Assembly: GCF_015223065.1 (NCBI RefSeq)
Contig: NZ_JADFBY010000015.1
Span: forward strand, 1 to 33,400
Length of the DNA stretch: 33,400 nt
Direction: 5' to 3'
Source of the DNA: Mucilaginibacter sp. JRF
GTDB lineage: Bacteria > Bacteroidota > Bacteroidia > Sphingobacteriales > Sphingobacteriaceae
Notes under the pieces: model-generated
Database searches by the model: none
What the model was told of the DNA's origin: nothing
The model's input: the letters and a program-made list of their open reading frames with translations, nothing else
Program-made: the position numbers and the translations under genes
Shown here: one piece after another, positions 7,619 through 15,632 of the stretch
How the letters are laid out: each line of letters begins with the position of its first letter
Numbering within the stretch: the stretch's first letter is position 1

Positions 7619-7656
7619 AATAATGGCTTAAATGTAGATGAACGGAAAAGCGAGCC

Positions 7657-7869
7657 TTACAGTGTGGTTTTTTCTTCGGGCAAATCCTTTAACAGTTCCC
7701 TGGCAGGAACATCTTTTATTTCACCGTCAATTTTCACTACCAAATTACCGCCTTGAAGGGCTGTTTGTTCGGCAAGCTTACGCAGCGCTTTTTGTATGCC
7801 GTAAATCACCTTGCTCTCAAAGGATGCTTCAGATGAAATTACTGATGTGTCAATATTGTCAAAAGCCAT
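7657..7869 (-). CDS. Small protein coupled to the zeta-like kinase
   Basis: A 70-residue protein, MAFDNIDTSVISSEASFESK..., with no signal peptide or membrane segment. The middle (FESKVIYGIQKALRKLAEQTALQGG) looks helical; the end is charged (ELLKDLPEEKTTL). It overlaps the kinase stop by 11 bp, so the two are translationally coupled. The arrangement resembles a toxin-antitoxin or regulator pair, but the small gene comes second, unlike classical epsilon-zeta. I do not recognise the family, and the antitoxin role is only a hypothesis from gene order. Confidence 0.6.
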   Translation of the reverse strand: MAFDNIDTSVISSEASFESKVIYGIQKALRKLAEQTALQGGNLVVKIDGEIKDVPARELLKDLPEEKTTL

Positions 7870-8434
7870 TGGTTTGCTGCTGTATAATATTCCAAATTTC
7901 GTTATTGAGTATTACTTTTCCAAATCCGTTATCCATGGCTATGGTTTCGGGCACCAGCCCCATGGTATTTACTATCATCCATTTATTGCAAAATGGAATG
8001 TACAGATTAAGCAGATTGTAAAGACCCCGATAATATCGCCTTGTAACCACCTCATCCGGTATATGGTGCCCGCCTGCTGATACCCGCTTAGCTACCCGCC
8101 TTATAGCTTGAGCAGGAGAATCCAGCCAAAAAAACACCAGTATAATGTTGTATCCTTTTTCAATGGCTTCCTTAATAAGCAGTGTGTAGCTGCGGGTAGC
8201 CAGCGTGGTTTCAAAGGCAAAGTCCGTGTTGTCCCTCATTAGTTCATGTATGCGTTTAAGCATGATCCGGCCTGCTTCCAGCGCTACACTCTCCGGATTA
8301 AAGGGCGAAATGCCCGCGGCAATGTTATCGGCATTAACAAATTCCTTACAATTTAATATTTCGGGTAGCATGGTGTAACTGGCCGTAGTTTTCCCGGCAC
8401 CGTTGCATCCTGCTATAATGTAAAGATTTGGCAT
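7859..8434 (-). CDS. Zeta-toxin-like P-loop kinase
   Basis: A 191-residue AAA/zeta-type kinase. Walker A GCNGAGKTT is at residues 9-17, then 'NADNIAAGISPF', 'DFAFETTLATRSY' and 'RRVAKRVSAGGHHIPDEVVTRRY', the arginine-rich GGH segment typical of the zeta-toxin/AAA_33 family. Start chosen at MPNLYIIAGC, since the P-loop strand begins there and the longer frame is unrelated. Zeta toxins phosphorylate UDP-N-acetylglucosamine, but many chromosomal relatives have other small substrates, so the substrate is unassigned. It is coupled to the downstream 70-residue gene and lies upstream of mqnB-mqnD on the same strand, possibly in one transcript. Confidence 0.8.
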   Translation of the reverse strand: MPNLYIIAGCNGAGKTTASYTMLPEILNCKEFVNADNIAAGISPFNPESVALEAGRIMLKRIHELMRDNTDFAFETTLATRSYTLLIKEAIEKGYNIILVFFWLDSPAQAIRRVAKRVSAGGHHIPDEVVTRRYYRGLYNLLNLYIPFCNKWMIVNTMGLVPETIAMDNGFGKVILNNEIWNIIQQQTNGF

Positions 8435-8489
8435 AACGACCTTATAATTATGATGGCTAATATAAAACAACTCACCTGTTTTTGTTTTG

Positions 8490-8497
8490 TATATTTG
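8490..8497 (+). promoter_or_regulatory. -7 promoter box of the pterin genes
   Basis: TATATTTG fits TAnnTTTG and lies 14 nt before the ATG at 8512 and 17 nt before the ATG at 8515, giving a very short leader. Confidence 0.45.
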
Positions 8498-8514
8498 CAC
8501 CCACAATTATTATG

Positions 8515-8931
8515 ATGATTTATATAACGCGCAGAGAACATTTTAACGCCGCCCACCGCATGTACAGGGATGAGTGGAGTGAAGAAAAAAATGCCGAGGT
8601 ATTCGGCAAGTGCGCTAACCCTAACTGGCACGGTCACAACTATAACCTTTTTGTAACCATAAAGGGCGAAATAAGCTATGCCACCGGTTATTTAATGGAT
8701 CTGAAGGATCTGAAAGCCATAATTCAGGAGCGCATTGTTGAAAAGCTTGACCATAAGAACCTGAACAAGGATGTTGATTTTATGCAGGGCAAAATGGCAT
8801 CGACCGAGTTGCTTTGTATCGAAATATTTAATCAGCTTAAAGCACCTATTGAGGCTTTCGAGGGCGTGTTTTTGCACTCGGTACGCCTGCACGAAACCGA
8901 AAACAATTCCGCCGAGTACTTTGGCGAATAA
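8515..8931 (+). CDS. 6-pyruvoyl-tetrahydropterin synthase / QueD family protein
   Basis: A 138-residue T-fold enzyme acting on 7,8-dihydroneopterin triphosphate. Zinc ligands are His14, His39 and His41. The catalytic Cys33 sits in GKCANPNWHGHNY, with LDH (Asp79-His80) and Glu127 (HETENN) completing the active site. The C-x5-HGH spacing and the flanking words (ATGYLMDLKDLK, LDHKNLNKDV) are closer to animal PTPS than to E. coli QueD, which has C-x3-HGH. It lies 9 bp before folE, which makes its substrate. The product could feed queuosine (6-carboxytetrahydropterin) or a tetrahydropterin cofactor; the sequence alone does not decide. ATG 8512 is an alternative start one codon earlier. Confidence 0.87.
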   Translation: MIYITRREHFNAAHRMYRDEWSEEKNAEVFGKCANPNWHGHNYNLFVTIKGEISYATGYLMDLKDLKAIIQERIVEKLDHKNLNKDVDFMQGKMASTELLCIEIFNQLKAPIEAFEGVFLHSVRLHETENNSAEYFGE

Positions 8932-8940
8932 TATATACTA

Positions 8941-9579
8941 ATGGATAACACCCGGCACATACCCGACCGCGATGATGACATTGACGGTTACGAAAAAATT
9001 GACCGCTACAACCCCGACCTGATTGATAGCCTTAAAGGCCATTACCACGAAGTGCTTAAGCTGATAGGCGAGCACCCCGGTCGCGAAGGTTTGCTGAAAA
9101 CCCCTGAGCGTATGGCCAAGGCCATGCTTTACCTAACGCATGGTTATGACCTTAATGCCGAGGAGATACTAAAATCGGCCATGTTTAAGGAAGATTACAG
9201 CCAGATGGTTGTGGTTAAGGATATTGAAGTATATTCGATGTGTGAGCACCACATGCTGCCATTTTTAGGCAAGGCGCACATAGCTTACATACCTAACGGT
9301 TATGTAGTTGGCCTGAGTAAGATACCCCGCATTGTGGATGTTTTCGCCCGCCGTTTACAGGTACAGGAGCGTTTAACCAACGAAATACGCGATTGTATAC
9401 AACAAACGCTTAATCCTATTGGCGTAGGCGTGGTAATTGAGTGCCGCCACATGTGTATGAGCATGCGCGGTGTACAAAAGCAAAACTCGGTAACCACCAC
9501 ATCGGCATTTACCGGTGCCTTTTTGCAGGATAAAACACGTACGGAATTTTTAAATCTGATATCGTCAAGGTTGAGTTAG
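8941..9579 (+). CDS. folE: GTP cyclohydrolase I
   Basis: A 212-residue enzyme converting GTP to 7,8-dihydroneopterin triphosphate and formate, the entry point of folate, tetrahydropterin and queuosine synthesis. Zinc ligands are Cys101 and His104 (CEHHMLPF) and Cys172 (CRHMCM). Other marks are 'GLLKTPERMAKAM', 'YIPNGYVVGLSKIPRIVDVFARRLQVQERLT' in two blocks, and 'TTTSAFTGAF'. An acidic N-terminal extension of about 25 residues (DRDDDIDGYEK) is common in this phylum. It lies 9 bp after the PTPS/QueD-like gene, forming a two-step pterin operon. I see no preQ1 or other riboswitch upstream. Confidence 0.96.
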   Translation: MDNTRHIPDRDDDIDGYEKIDRYNPDLIDSLKGHYHEVLKLIGEHPGREGLLKTPERMAKAMLYLTHGYDLNAEEILKSAMFKEDYSQMVVVKDIEVYSMCEHHMLPFLGKAHIAYIPNGYVVGLSKIPRIVDVFARRLQVQERLTNEIRDCIQQTLNPIGVGVVIECRHMCMSMRGVQKQNSVTTTSAFTGAFLQDKTRTEFLNLISSRLS

Positions 9580-9712
9580 TGTTTGGAGATTAGAGGTTAG
9601 AGATCAGTGATTGGTACTAACCTCTGATTACTAATCACCACCCCCAAACCATAATCCAATTAAACAGTTAATAACTAATCACTGATTACCGATCACTGAT
9701 CAACAATAAAAC
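9580..9712. repeat. Low-complexity intergenic spacer (ggttagagatcagtgatt type)
   Basis: The spacer is built from degenerate repeats such as 'gattagaggttagagatcag', 'ctctgattactaatcacc' and 'actaatcactgattaccg', partly in opposite orientations so that halves can pair. It resembles other degenerate spacers here (21461-21626, 30655-30710). No gene is seen. Confidence 0.55.
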
Positions 9713-10597
9713 ATGAACGCATACATTTTTCCAGGACAAGGCGCACAGTTTGTAGGTATGGGTAAAGACCTTTACGAAACATCAGACGAAGCACGCGCGC
9801 TTTTTGAAAAAGCTAACGATATTTTAGGCTTCAGCATTACCGACATCATGTTCAACGGTACCGATGAGGACTTGAAACAAACCCGCGTAACACAGCCGGC
9901 CATATTTTTACACTCGGTTATTTTAGCCAAAGTGTTGGGCGATACCTTTAAACCTGATATGGTTGCCGGTCACTCATTGGGTGAATTTTCAGCACTGGTA
10001 TCAGCCGGTGCATTGAGCTTTGATGATGGTTTAAGGCTGGTAGCGGCACGTGCCAATGCCATGCAAAAAGCCTGCGAACTGCAACCATCAACCATGGCCG
10101 CTATTTTAGGTTTGGATGATTTTACGGTTGAGGATATTTGCCAGCAAGTGAGCGATGTGGTTGTTCCGGCAAACTATAACTGCCCGGGTCAGCTGGTAAT
10201 ATCAGGCAGTATAGCCGGTATTGATGCCGCTTGCGAAAAGCTGCTTGCCGCCGGCGCTAAACGCGCGTTAAAACTTAACGTTGGTGGTGCATTCCACTCA
10301 CCGTTAATGGAATCGGCACGTGTGGAGCTGGAGGCAGCTATTGTGGCTACCAATATACAGGCACCTGTTTGCCCTATATACCAAAACATTGATGCCAAGC
10401 CATATACTGATCCTGAAAAGATAAAGCAAAACCTGATAGCCCAGCTTACCGGTGCCGTGCGCTGGACGCAAACCGTACAGCACATGCTTGAGGACGGAGC
10501 CACCTCATTTACCGAGGTAGGGCCGGGTAACGTATTGCAGGGCCTTGTTAAAAAGGTTGATCGCGGCGTAGCCACTGCAAGCGCCTCTATCAGCTAA
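9713..10597 (+). CDS. fabD: Malonyl-CoA:ACP transacylase
   Basis: A 294-residue alpha/beta-hydrolase-type acyltransferase that loads malonyl groups onto acyl carrier protein for fatty acid synthesis. The N-terminal FPGQGAQFVGMG motif is present. The nucleophile Ser88 is in GHSLGE, Arg113 in AARANAMQ, the catalytic His195 in GAFHSPLME, and 'GPGNVLQGL' is near the C-terminus. Length is usual for FabD. It stands alone between a low-complexity spacer and a terminator, away from other fab genes. Confidence 0.96.
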   Translation: MNAYIFPGQGAQFVGMGKDLYETSDEARALFEKANDILGFSITDIMFNGTDEDLKQTRVTQPAIFLHSVILAKVLGDTFKPDMVAGHSLGEFSALVSAGALSFDDGLRLVAARANAMQKACELQPSTMAAILGLDDFTVEDICQQVSDVVVPANYNCPGQLVISGSIAGIDAACEKLLAAGAKRALKLNVGGAFHSPLMESARVELEAAIVATNIQAPVCPIYQNIDAKPYTDPEKIKQNLIAQLTGAVRWTQTVQHMLEDGATSFTEVGPGNVLQGLVKKVDRGVATASASIS

Positions 10598-10616
10598 AAA
10601 ATATTCCTGTTTGTAT

Positions 10617-10650
10617 ATAAAGCCACTTAAACAAGTGGCTTTATTTTTAT
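10617..10650 (+). terminator. Terminator of fabD
   Basis: A perfect 12-bp stem (10617-10628 with 10633-10644) closes the 4-nt loop AAAC, followed by a T-rich tail. It separates fabD from the histidine kinase gene. Confidence 0.85.
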
Positions 10651-10680
10651 TTACTTTTATCTGCCAAAAAACATACCGAT

Positions 10681-13600
10681 TTGAGTTACAGGGTAAAAAT
10701 ACGTTTGCTGCTGGCCTTATTAACCATAAGCCTTTTTATAACGGCCATCATATTACCAAGTTCATACACACCGGGGCGCACGCTCGAACAAACGGCCAAA
10801 ACCCTTGAAGATAATATTCAGGACAGGGAGAGCTTCATTAAGGATATTCTTAACGATTCGGTAAAATTCAACCAGCTTAAGGGCTTGCGCAATAATGCCG
10901 ACCTGTCGTTAAAGCTAATAACCGATTATACCCTTAAGGAGCATGTATGGTTTATAACGCTTGATACCGGTAAACTATCATTTTGGAGCGGGGTAAAGGT
11001 GCTGCCCTCAAACCCGGGGCGCATAAAAGCGGGGCGCTCGTTCATTAAACAAGGGAATGGTTATTACGAGGCCATGCGCAAGAATGACGGCGATTTTTCG
11101 GCCATCTTCCTGTTCCCGGTAAAAATGAACTATACTTTTCAGAATAAGTATCTTAGAAACGGATTTTCAAAATACCTGCTCAGCGAGGCCGACAATATTG
11201 TTGACCTTGCCGACTTTAACGATAGGCAGTTTTACCCCATTCACAGTATAAGCGGGCAATATTTGTTTGGTGTTAAGCTAAAGGATAACGCCATCAATAG
11301 CCGCTATTTTTATTCGGAGTTAACGGTATGGTTCTTCGCCTTTTTGGTGCTGTGCCTGCTGGTTAATGATTTTTGTTTGCATATAGCCCGCAAGGGTCAC
11401 GCTCTGCTGGCAGCGTTGCTCATCATGGTGTTTATTGTCGCGCTGCGGTTCATCAACCTTAAATACACCTGGCCCGATTTTACCACCAAGCTCGATCTGT
11501 TCAACCCATCACATTTTGAATATGGGGCGATGTTCCCCTCCCTTGGCGATTTTTGTATCAACATACTTTTTGCCACCTGGTTCTCGGCATTCATCTATGT
11601 AAACCGCAATTATTTGCTAAACAATGTTAAAAGCCGGGCGGTAGGCTACGTGGTGCTGCTGTGTTGTACGGCGTTCATCATCGGCATGTCGGCAGGGTTG
11701 CTTGTTTTGTTTGATAGCGTTGTGGTTAGGTCGAACATCAATTTCGATGTTACTAACGTGCTTAACCTTACCTCGCTAAGTGTGGTGGGCTTATGTATGC
11801 TGTGTTTCGCGTTCCTGATATTTTATTTGATAAACGATGCCTTTATAGCCATCTGTATTAAGCTGCCTATATCAAACGCGCATAAAACCTTTATCTTTTT
11901 GTTGGCTGTGGCTGCCGCCACTGTGGTATACGCATCGTGCTATAAGTTCAATACCTTTTTCATGTTCATGGGTATTATGGTGCTTATCCGCTCGTACGAT
12001 TACCGGTATTCTGATGGGCGCCTGTCGGCCGTATCGTTGCTGGCCATGGTATTCATCGGGGCGGTTATATCGGCTGTGGAGCTGAATACTTTTCAGTCCA
12101 TCAAAGAACTTACGGAGCGTAAGGAGTTTGCCGGTAAACTTTTAAAGCCTAATGATGCCGAGATAAACAATGCCCTGCGCAAGCTCGAAAAAAAGATAGT
12201 TAAAGACACCGATATTCTCCGTGCCTTTGGCAAGCCCGACCAGGCCATCACCATAAAAACCAGGCTGCAAAAGCTTTACTTTAACGGCTCAGTGCCGCGC
12301 TACAGAGTTAATATACGGCAGTTTGATACTAACGATCAGCCTGTTATTGCTGATAACGGCTACCCGCTTAGTGTTTACCGCGACCAGATGATGTACAGCT
12401 CGTTCAAGGTGTCTAACTATTTCTTCCGTGAGAATGAATCGTTCGGTTTGCAAAATTACTTTGCCATACTGCCCGTTATCTACAGGGGGGTAAATAAAGG
12501 CTCGATATTAATTGAACTGAGCTCAAAAGGCCAGGCAGCATTAAGGGAATTCCCGGAGTTGTTGGTTGAGGGTAATAACGAGTGGGCCAATCAGCTTAAA
12601 GATTACTCGTACGCCTTTTATTCAGACGGTAAACTGGTTACCCAAAACGGCAATTATATATATGATATTGTTAACAAGGTGTTTGATGCTCCGCTCAACA
12701 AGTATCATTACATGACCACCAATAGCATATACCCGGAATGGTACCGCATGTTCTCGCGCAATAACCACCTGGTATACCGGGTATCAAAACGTAATGTGAT
12801 GGTGGTTAGCAAAAGCGAGAACATGCTGTTTTTTGGTGTAACGGCGCTTACCTTCTTTTTTGTGTTGCTGCTGCTGTTCAGTTTACTGATAGTACTAATG
12901 CGCTTGCTGTGGCTGCGTATACGCATATTATACGTTACCGATAATAAGATAAAGTGGGGCTTCCGCATCAATTTTGATAAGGTGCTGTACAAAACACGCA
13001 TACAGTTCTCCATGATATTGGCCGTGGTGTTCACCCTCATTATTGTGGGCTTTATTACGTTCTTATTCATCCGCACGCAATACAACTCGCAGCAGGAAGA
13101 AATGATACGGCTAAAAATTGCCCGTATTACCGACGCCTTTGAGAACGGCGATTTCAATAAGTATATTGATAGCATCAATACGGATAATTTTAAAAGTTTT
13201 GAGGAACTGGCCAACACCTTTTCGGCCGATCTGACGGTGTTTAACAAGCAAGGCTCACTAAAAGGCACCACCCAACCCAAGATATATGAGAATGGCCTGC
13301 ATGCACCCCGCATGAACTCCAGGGCGTTCGTACAAATGAGCCAGCTGCAAAAGTCAGAATATGTAAATGATGAAACCATTGGCGAGCTGCATTACAAATC
13401 AGTTTACGCGCCTTTAAAGGATTCAAAGAAAGAAACGGTTGCGTACCTGCAACTCCCCTATTTCTCGAACGAAGTGGATTACAAGGCACAGGTAGGCTCG
13501 CTGCTGAATGCCATGATCAATGTATACGCCTTGGTATTCATCGCCATTGGTTTGCTGGCAGTGGTTATAGCCCGGCAGATAACCGCACCGCTCAATTTTA

Positions 13601-14424
13601 TACAAAACAGCCTTAGCCGTATTATTTATGGTCGTAAAAACGAGCCTATTAAATGGGATCGTGATGATGAGATAGGCGCGCTGGTTAAGGAGTATAACAA
13701 GATGATAGCGGCGTTGGAGAACAGCGCGCAAAAGCTGGCACAATCAGAAAGGGAGAGCGCCTGGCGCGAGATGGCCAAGCAGGTAGCCCACGAGATCAAG
13801 AACCCGCTTACGCCTTTGAAACTGGGCTTGCAACTGCTTGATAAATCGTGGAAGGATAAAGACCCTAAGTTCGATCAGAAATTTGAGCGCTTTAGCAAAT
13901 CATTTGTGGAGCAGATAGAGAGTTTGTCGTCCATCGCGTCGGAGTTTTCGGCATTTGCCAAGATGCCTGATACCAAGATGGTGCAGATGAATATTTTTGA
14001 GGTGCTTAACCAGGCGGTGATCATTTTTAAGCAGATGGATAACCTCACCATCAACTACCAGGCGCCCGAGCAGCCGTTCGTCATTAATGCCGACCGCGAC
14101 CAGTTGCTGCGCTGTTTTAATAACCTGTTGAAGAATGCCATTGAGGCCACTCCGCCCGACCGTGCTGGAGTTATCGACCTTAGTTTCCTGATCACCAGCA
14201 AAAACATATTACTAAGCATTAAGGATAACGGCAACGGCATCCCCGAGGATATGCGCGAAAAGATATTCGAGCCTAACTTTACTACCAAAAGCTCGGGCAC
14301 GGGTTTGGGGCTGGCCTTTATCAAAAACTCTATTGAAAATGCCGGCGGCAAGGTTTGGTTTGAAACTGAGCTTGGCATAGGTACCACATTCTACTTAAGC
14401 TTGCCTGCGGCGGATAATGCTTAG
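10681..14424 (+). CDS. Large multi-membrane sensor histidine kinase, TTG start
   Basis: A 1247-residue inner-membrane kinase. TM1 is at about 8-26, followed by a periplasmic domain (about 27-210) and a cluster of roughly eight TMs (about 215-468). A second extracytoplasmic domain (about 470-710), TMs near 715-745 and 775-799, a third domain (about 800-940) and a TM at about 945-967 follow. Then come HAMP (about 966-1020), HisKA with phospho-acceptor His1037 (VAHEIKNPLTPLKLGL), and HATPase with N box NAIEATP (about 1153), DNGNGIP (1182-1188) and GTGLGL. The arrangement after the last TM is NtrY-like. I start at TTG 10681: no ATG lies upstream in frame, and the first internal Met comes far after TM1. 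No response regulator gene is adjacent, so its partner is unknown. Confidence 0.88.
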   Translation: MSYRVKIRLLLALLTISLFITAIILPSSYTPGRTLEQTAKTLEDNIQDRESFIKDILNDSVKFNQLKGLRNNADLSLKLITDYTLKEHVWFITLDTGKLSFWSGVKVLPSNPGRIKAGRSFIKQGNGYYEAMRKNDGDFSAIFLFPVKMNYTFQNKYLRNGFSKYLLSEADNIVDLADFNDRQFYPIHSISGQYLFGVKLKDNAINSRYFYSELTVWFFAFLVLCLLVNDFCLHIARKGHALLAALLIMVFIVALRFINLKYTWPDFTTKLDLFNPSHFEYGAMFPSLGDFCINILFATWFSAFIYVNRNYLLNNVKSRAVGYVVLLCCTAFIIGMSAGLLVLFDSVVVRSNINFDVTNVLNLTSLSVVGLCMLCFAFLIFYLINDAFIAICIKLPISNAHKTFIFLLAVAAATVVYASCYKFNTFFMFMGIMVLIRSYDYRYSDGRLSAVSLLAMVFIGAVISAVELNTFQSIKELTERKEFAGKLLKPNDAEINNALRKLEKKIVKDTDILRAFGKPDQAITIKTRLQKLYFNGSVPRYRVNIRQFDTNDQPVIADNGYPLSVYRDQMMYSSFKVSNYFFRENESFGLQNYFAILPVIYRGVNKGSILIELSSKGQAALREFPELLVEGNNEWANQLKDYSYAFYSDGKLVTQNGNYIYDIVNKVFDAPLNKYHYMTTNSIYPEWYRMFSRNNHLVYRVSKRNVMVVSKSENMLFFGVTALTFFFVLLLLFSLLIVLMRLLWLRIRILYVTDNKIKWGFRINFDKVLYKTRIQFSMILAVVFTLIIVGFITFLFIRTQYNSQQEEMIRLKIARITDAFENGDFNKYIDSINTDNFKSFEELANTFSADLTVFNKQGSLKGTTQPKIYENGLHAPRMNSRAFVQMSQLQKSEYVNDETIGELHYKSVYAPLKDSKKETVAYLQLPYFSNEVDYKAQVGSLLNAMINVYALVFIAIGLLAVVIARQITAPLNFIQNSLSRIIYGRKNEPIKWDRDDEIGALVKEYNKMIAALENSAQKLAQSERESAWREMAKQVAHEIKNPLTPLKLGLQLLDKSWKDKDPKFDQKFERFSKSFVEQIESLSSIASEFSAFAKMPDTKMVQMNIFEVLNQAVIIFKQMDNLTINYQAPEQPFVINADRDQLLRCFNNLLKNAIEATPPDRAGVIDLSFLITSKNILLSIKDNGNGIPEDMREKIFEPNFTTKSSGTGLGLAFIKNSIENAGGKVWFETELGIGTTFYLSLPAADNA

Positions 14425-14432
14425 CGAATACC

Positions 14433-14484
14433 GTATAAAACAAGAGCGGCCTCAGCATTTGCTGAGGCCGCTCTTGTTTTATAC
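14433..14484. terminator. 24-bp perfect hairpin, bidirectional terminator
   Basis: Bases 14433-14456 pair perfectly with 14461-14484 around the 4-nt loop ATTT. The GC-rich core (gagcggcctcagc) is flanked by an A-rich arm on one side and a T-rich arm on the other, so it can stop both the kinase (plus) and the nagX-like gene (minus). It includes the stop codon of the minus gene. Confidence 0.9.
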
Positions 14485-15564
14485 CTTAATGATGATCTTC
14501 CGTTTATACAACACCCACATAACTACCCATATCAGCAACACCCAAAATATGGCCATGGCCAGCGAAGCGTTCAGGGGCGACAGGTAAGGATCGAACAATA
14601 TTTTGTTGATATTGAGTTTACTCATGTAATGTGGTATGTACATGGATAGTACATAGGCGGTAATAGCATTTACCCCGAACGGAATAAAAAAGCTGGTAAA
14701 CCGTGTACGACCGTTCACATCAATCAGCCAGTAACTAATGCCGAGGGCTATGGTAGCCAGGCCGCCGGTATACAGCACAAATGAACTTGTCCATAGTGAT
14801 TTATTGATGGGGAAGAACATATCCCATATTAGTGCAAGTATTACAGCCGCTACGCCGTAGGTTAGCATCCAGGTTACCTTTACGCTTTCTTCAGTAGCCT
14901 TTTGCTTAAGCCATGAGCCTACCCTGATGCCGAACAAACCTGTAGCAATGGCCGGTATAGTGCCCAGCAAACCTTCAGGGTCCCACGTGCGCGATTGGCT
15001 CCACAGGTGGTTCTCCGTCAGTATCAAACGATCCAGCCAGGCACCTATGTTGGTTTCAGGCTCCAGGTTAGCCGGGCCGTGGTCGGGCACGGGTACAAAA
15101 CACATAATGATGTAATACCCTATGAGCGCCAGGCCAAACACCCAATCGCGCGTGCGTCGCGATGTTTTGATGTATAGCACCGTACAGATAAAGAACACTA
15201 CAGCGATGCGCTGCAACACGCCCGGTATGCGCATGGTAGCCAGGCCCGGGTGAAACAGCAGGTGCGTACCTAAACTGATAATGATCAGGATAGCCATACG
15301 GCGTAGGGCCGTCAGTATCATTTTACCGTGGTTTGCAGGGTCGGCCTTTTTGCTTTCCATAGCGAACACAATGGATACCCCTACAATAAACAGGAAGAAC
15401 GGAAATATCAGATCGGTTGGCGTGCAGCCGTTCCATTTGGAGTGTTCAAGCGGCGGGTAAATGTACTCCCAGCTACCTGGGTTGTTTACCAGTATCATGG
15501 CGGCAACGGTAGCACCACGAAACACATCAAGCGATAAAAGACGTTTTGAAACAGGTTGGCTCAT
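14479..15564 (-). CDS. NagX / heparan-alpha-glucosaminide N-acetyltransferase-like membrane protein
   Basis: A 361-residue polytopic membrane protein with about ten hydrophobic segments. The N-terminal signature 'RLLSLDVFRGATVAAMILVNNPG' followed by 'WNGCTPTDLIFPFFLFIVGVSIVF' is characteristic of the HGSNAT/NagX/DUF5009 acyltransferase-like family. In animals HGSNAT acetylates terminal glucosamine across the lysosomal membrane; bacterial NagX is linked to amino-sugar use. It is divergent from anmK with only 68 bp between the starts, which supports a role in cell-wall amino-sugar recycling. A -7 box lies at 15581-15588. The exact substrate is unknown. Confidence 0.85.
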   Translation of the reverse strand: MSQPVSKRLLSLDVFRGATVAAMILVNNPGSWEYIYPPLEHSKWNGCTPTDLIFPFFLFIVGVSIVFAMESKKADPANHGKMILTALRRMAILIIISLGTHLLFHPGLATMRIPGVLQRIAVVFFICTVLYIKTSRRTRDWVFGLALIGYYIIMCFVPVPDHGPANLEPETNIGAWLDRLILTENHLWSQSRTWDPEGLLGTIPAIATGLFGIRVGSWLKQKATEESVKVTWMLTYGVAAVILALIWDMFFPINKSLWTSSFVLYTGGLATIALGISYWLIDVNGRTRFTSFFIPFGVNAITAYVLSMYIPHYMSKLNINKILFDPYLSPLNASLAMAIFWVLLIWVVMWVLYKRKIIIKV

Positions 15565-15580
15565 CTAAACAGTTTATTCT

Positions 15581-15588
15581 CAAACATA
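15581..15588 (-). promoter_or_regulatory. -7 promoter box of the nagX-like gene
   Basis: TATGTTTG on minus fits TAnnTTTG, 16 nt before the ATG at 15564, giving a leader of about 10 nt. Confidence 0.45.
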
Positions 15589-15619
15589 AAAAAATAGCGC
15601 TTAAAAACACCGATTATAA

Positions 15620-15627
15620 TAACTTTG
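15620..15627 (+). promoter_or_regulatory. -7 promoter box of anmK
   Basis: TAACTTTG fits TAnnTTTG. It ends 5 nt before the ATG at 15633, so the transcript would start at the start codon. This also argues against the longer frame starting at 15546. Confidence 0.45.
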
Positions 15628-15632
15628 ATTCG

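Noticed and set aside
12708..13379. 223-residue frame antisense to the histidine kinase
   Set aside because: It lies fully inside the kinase gene, is serine/leucine-rich shadow sequence and has no recognisable motif.
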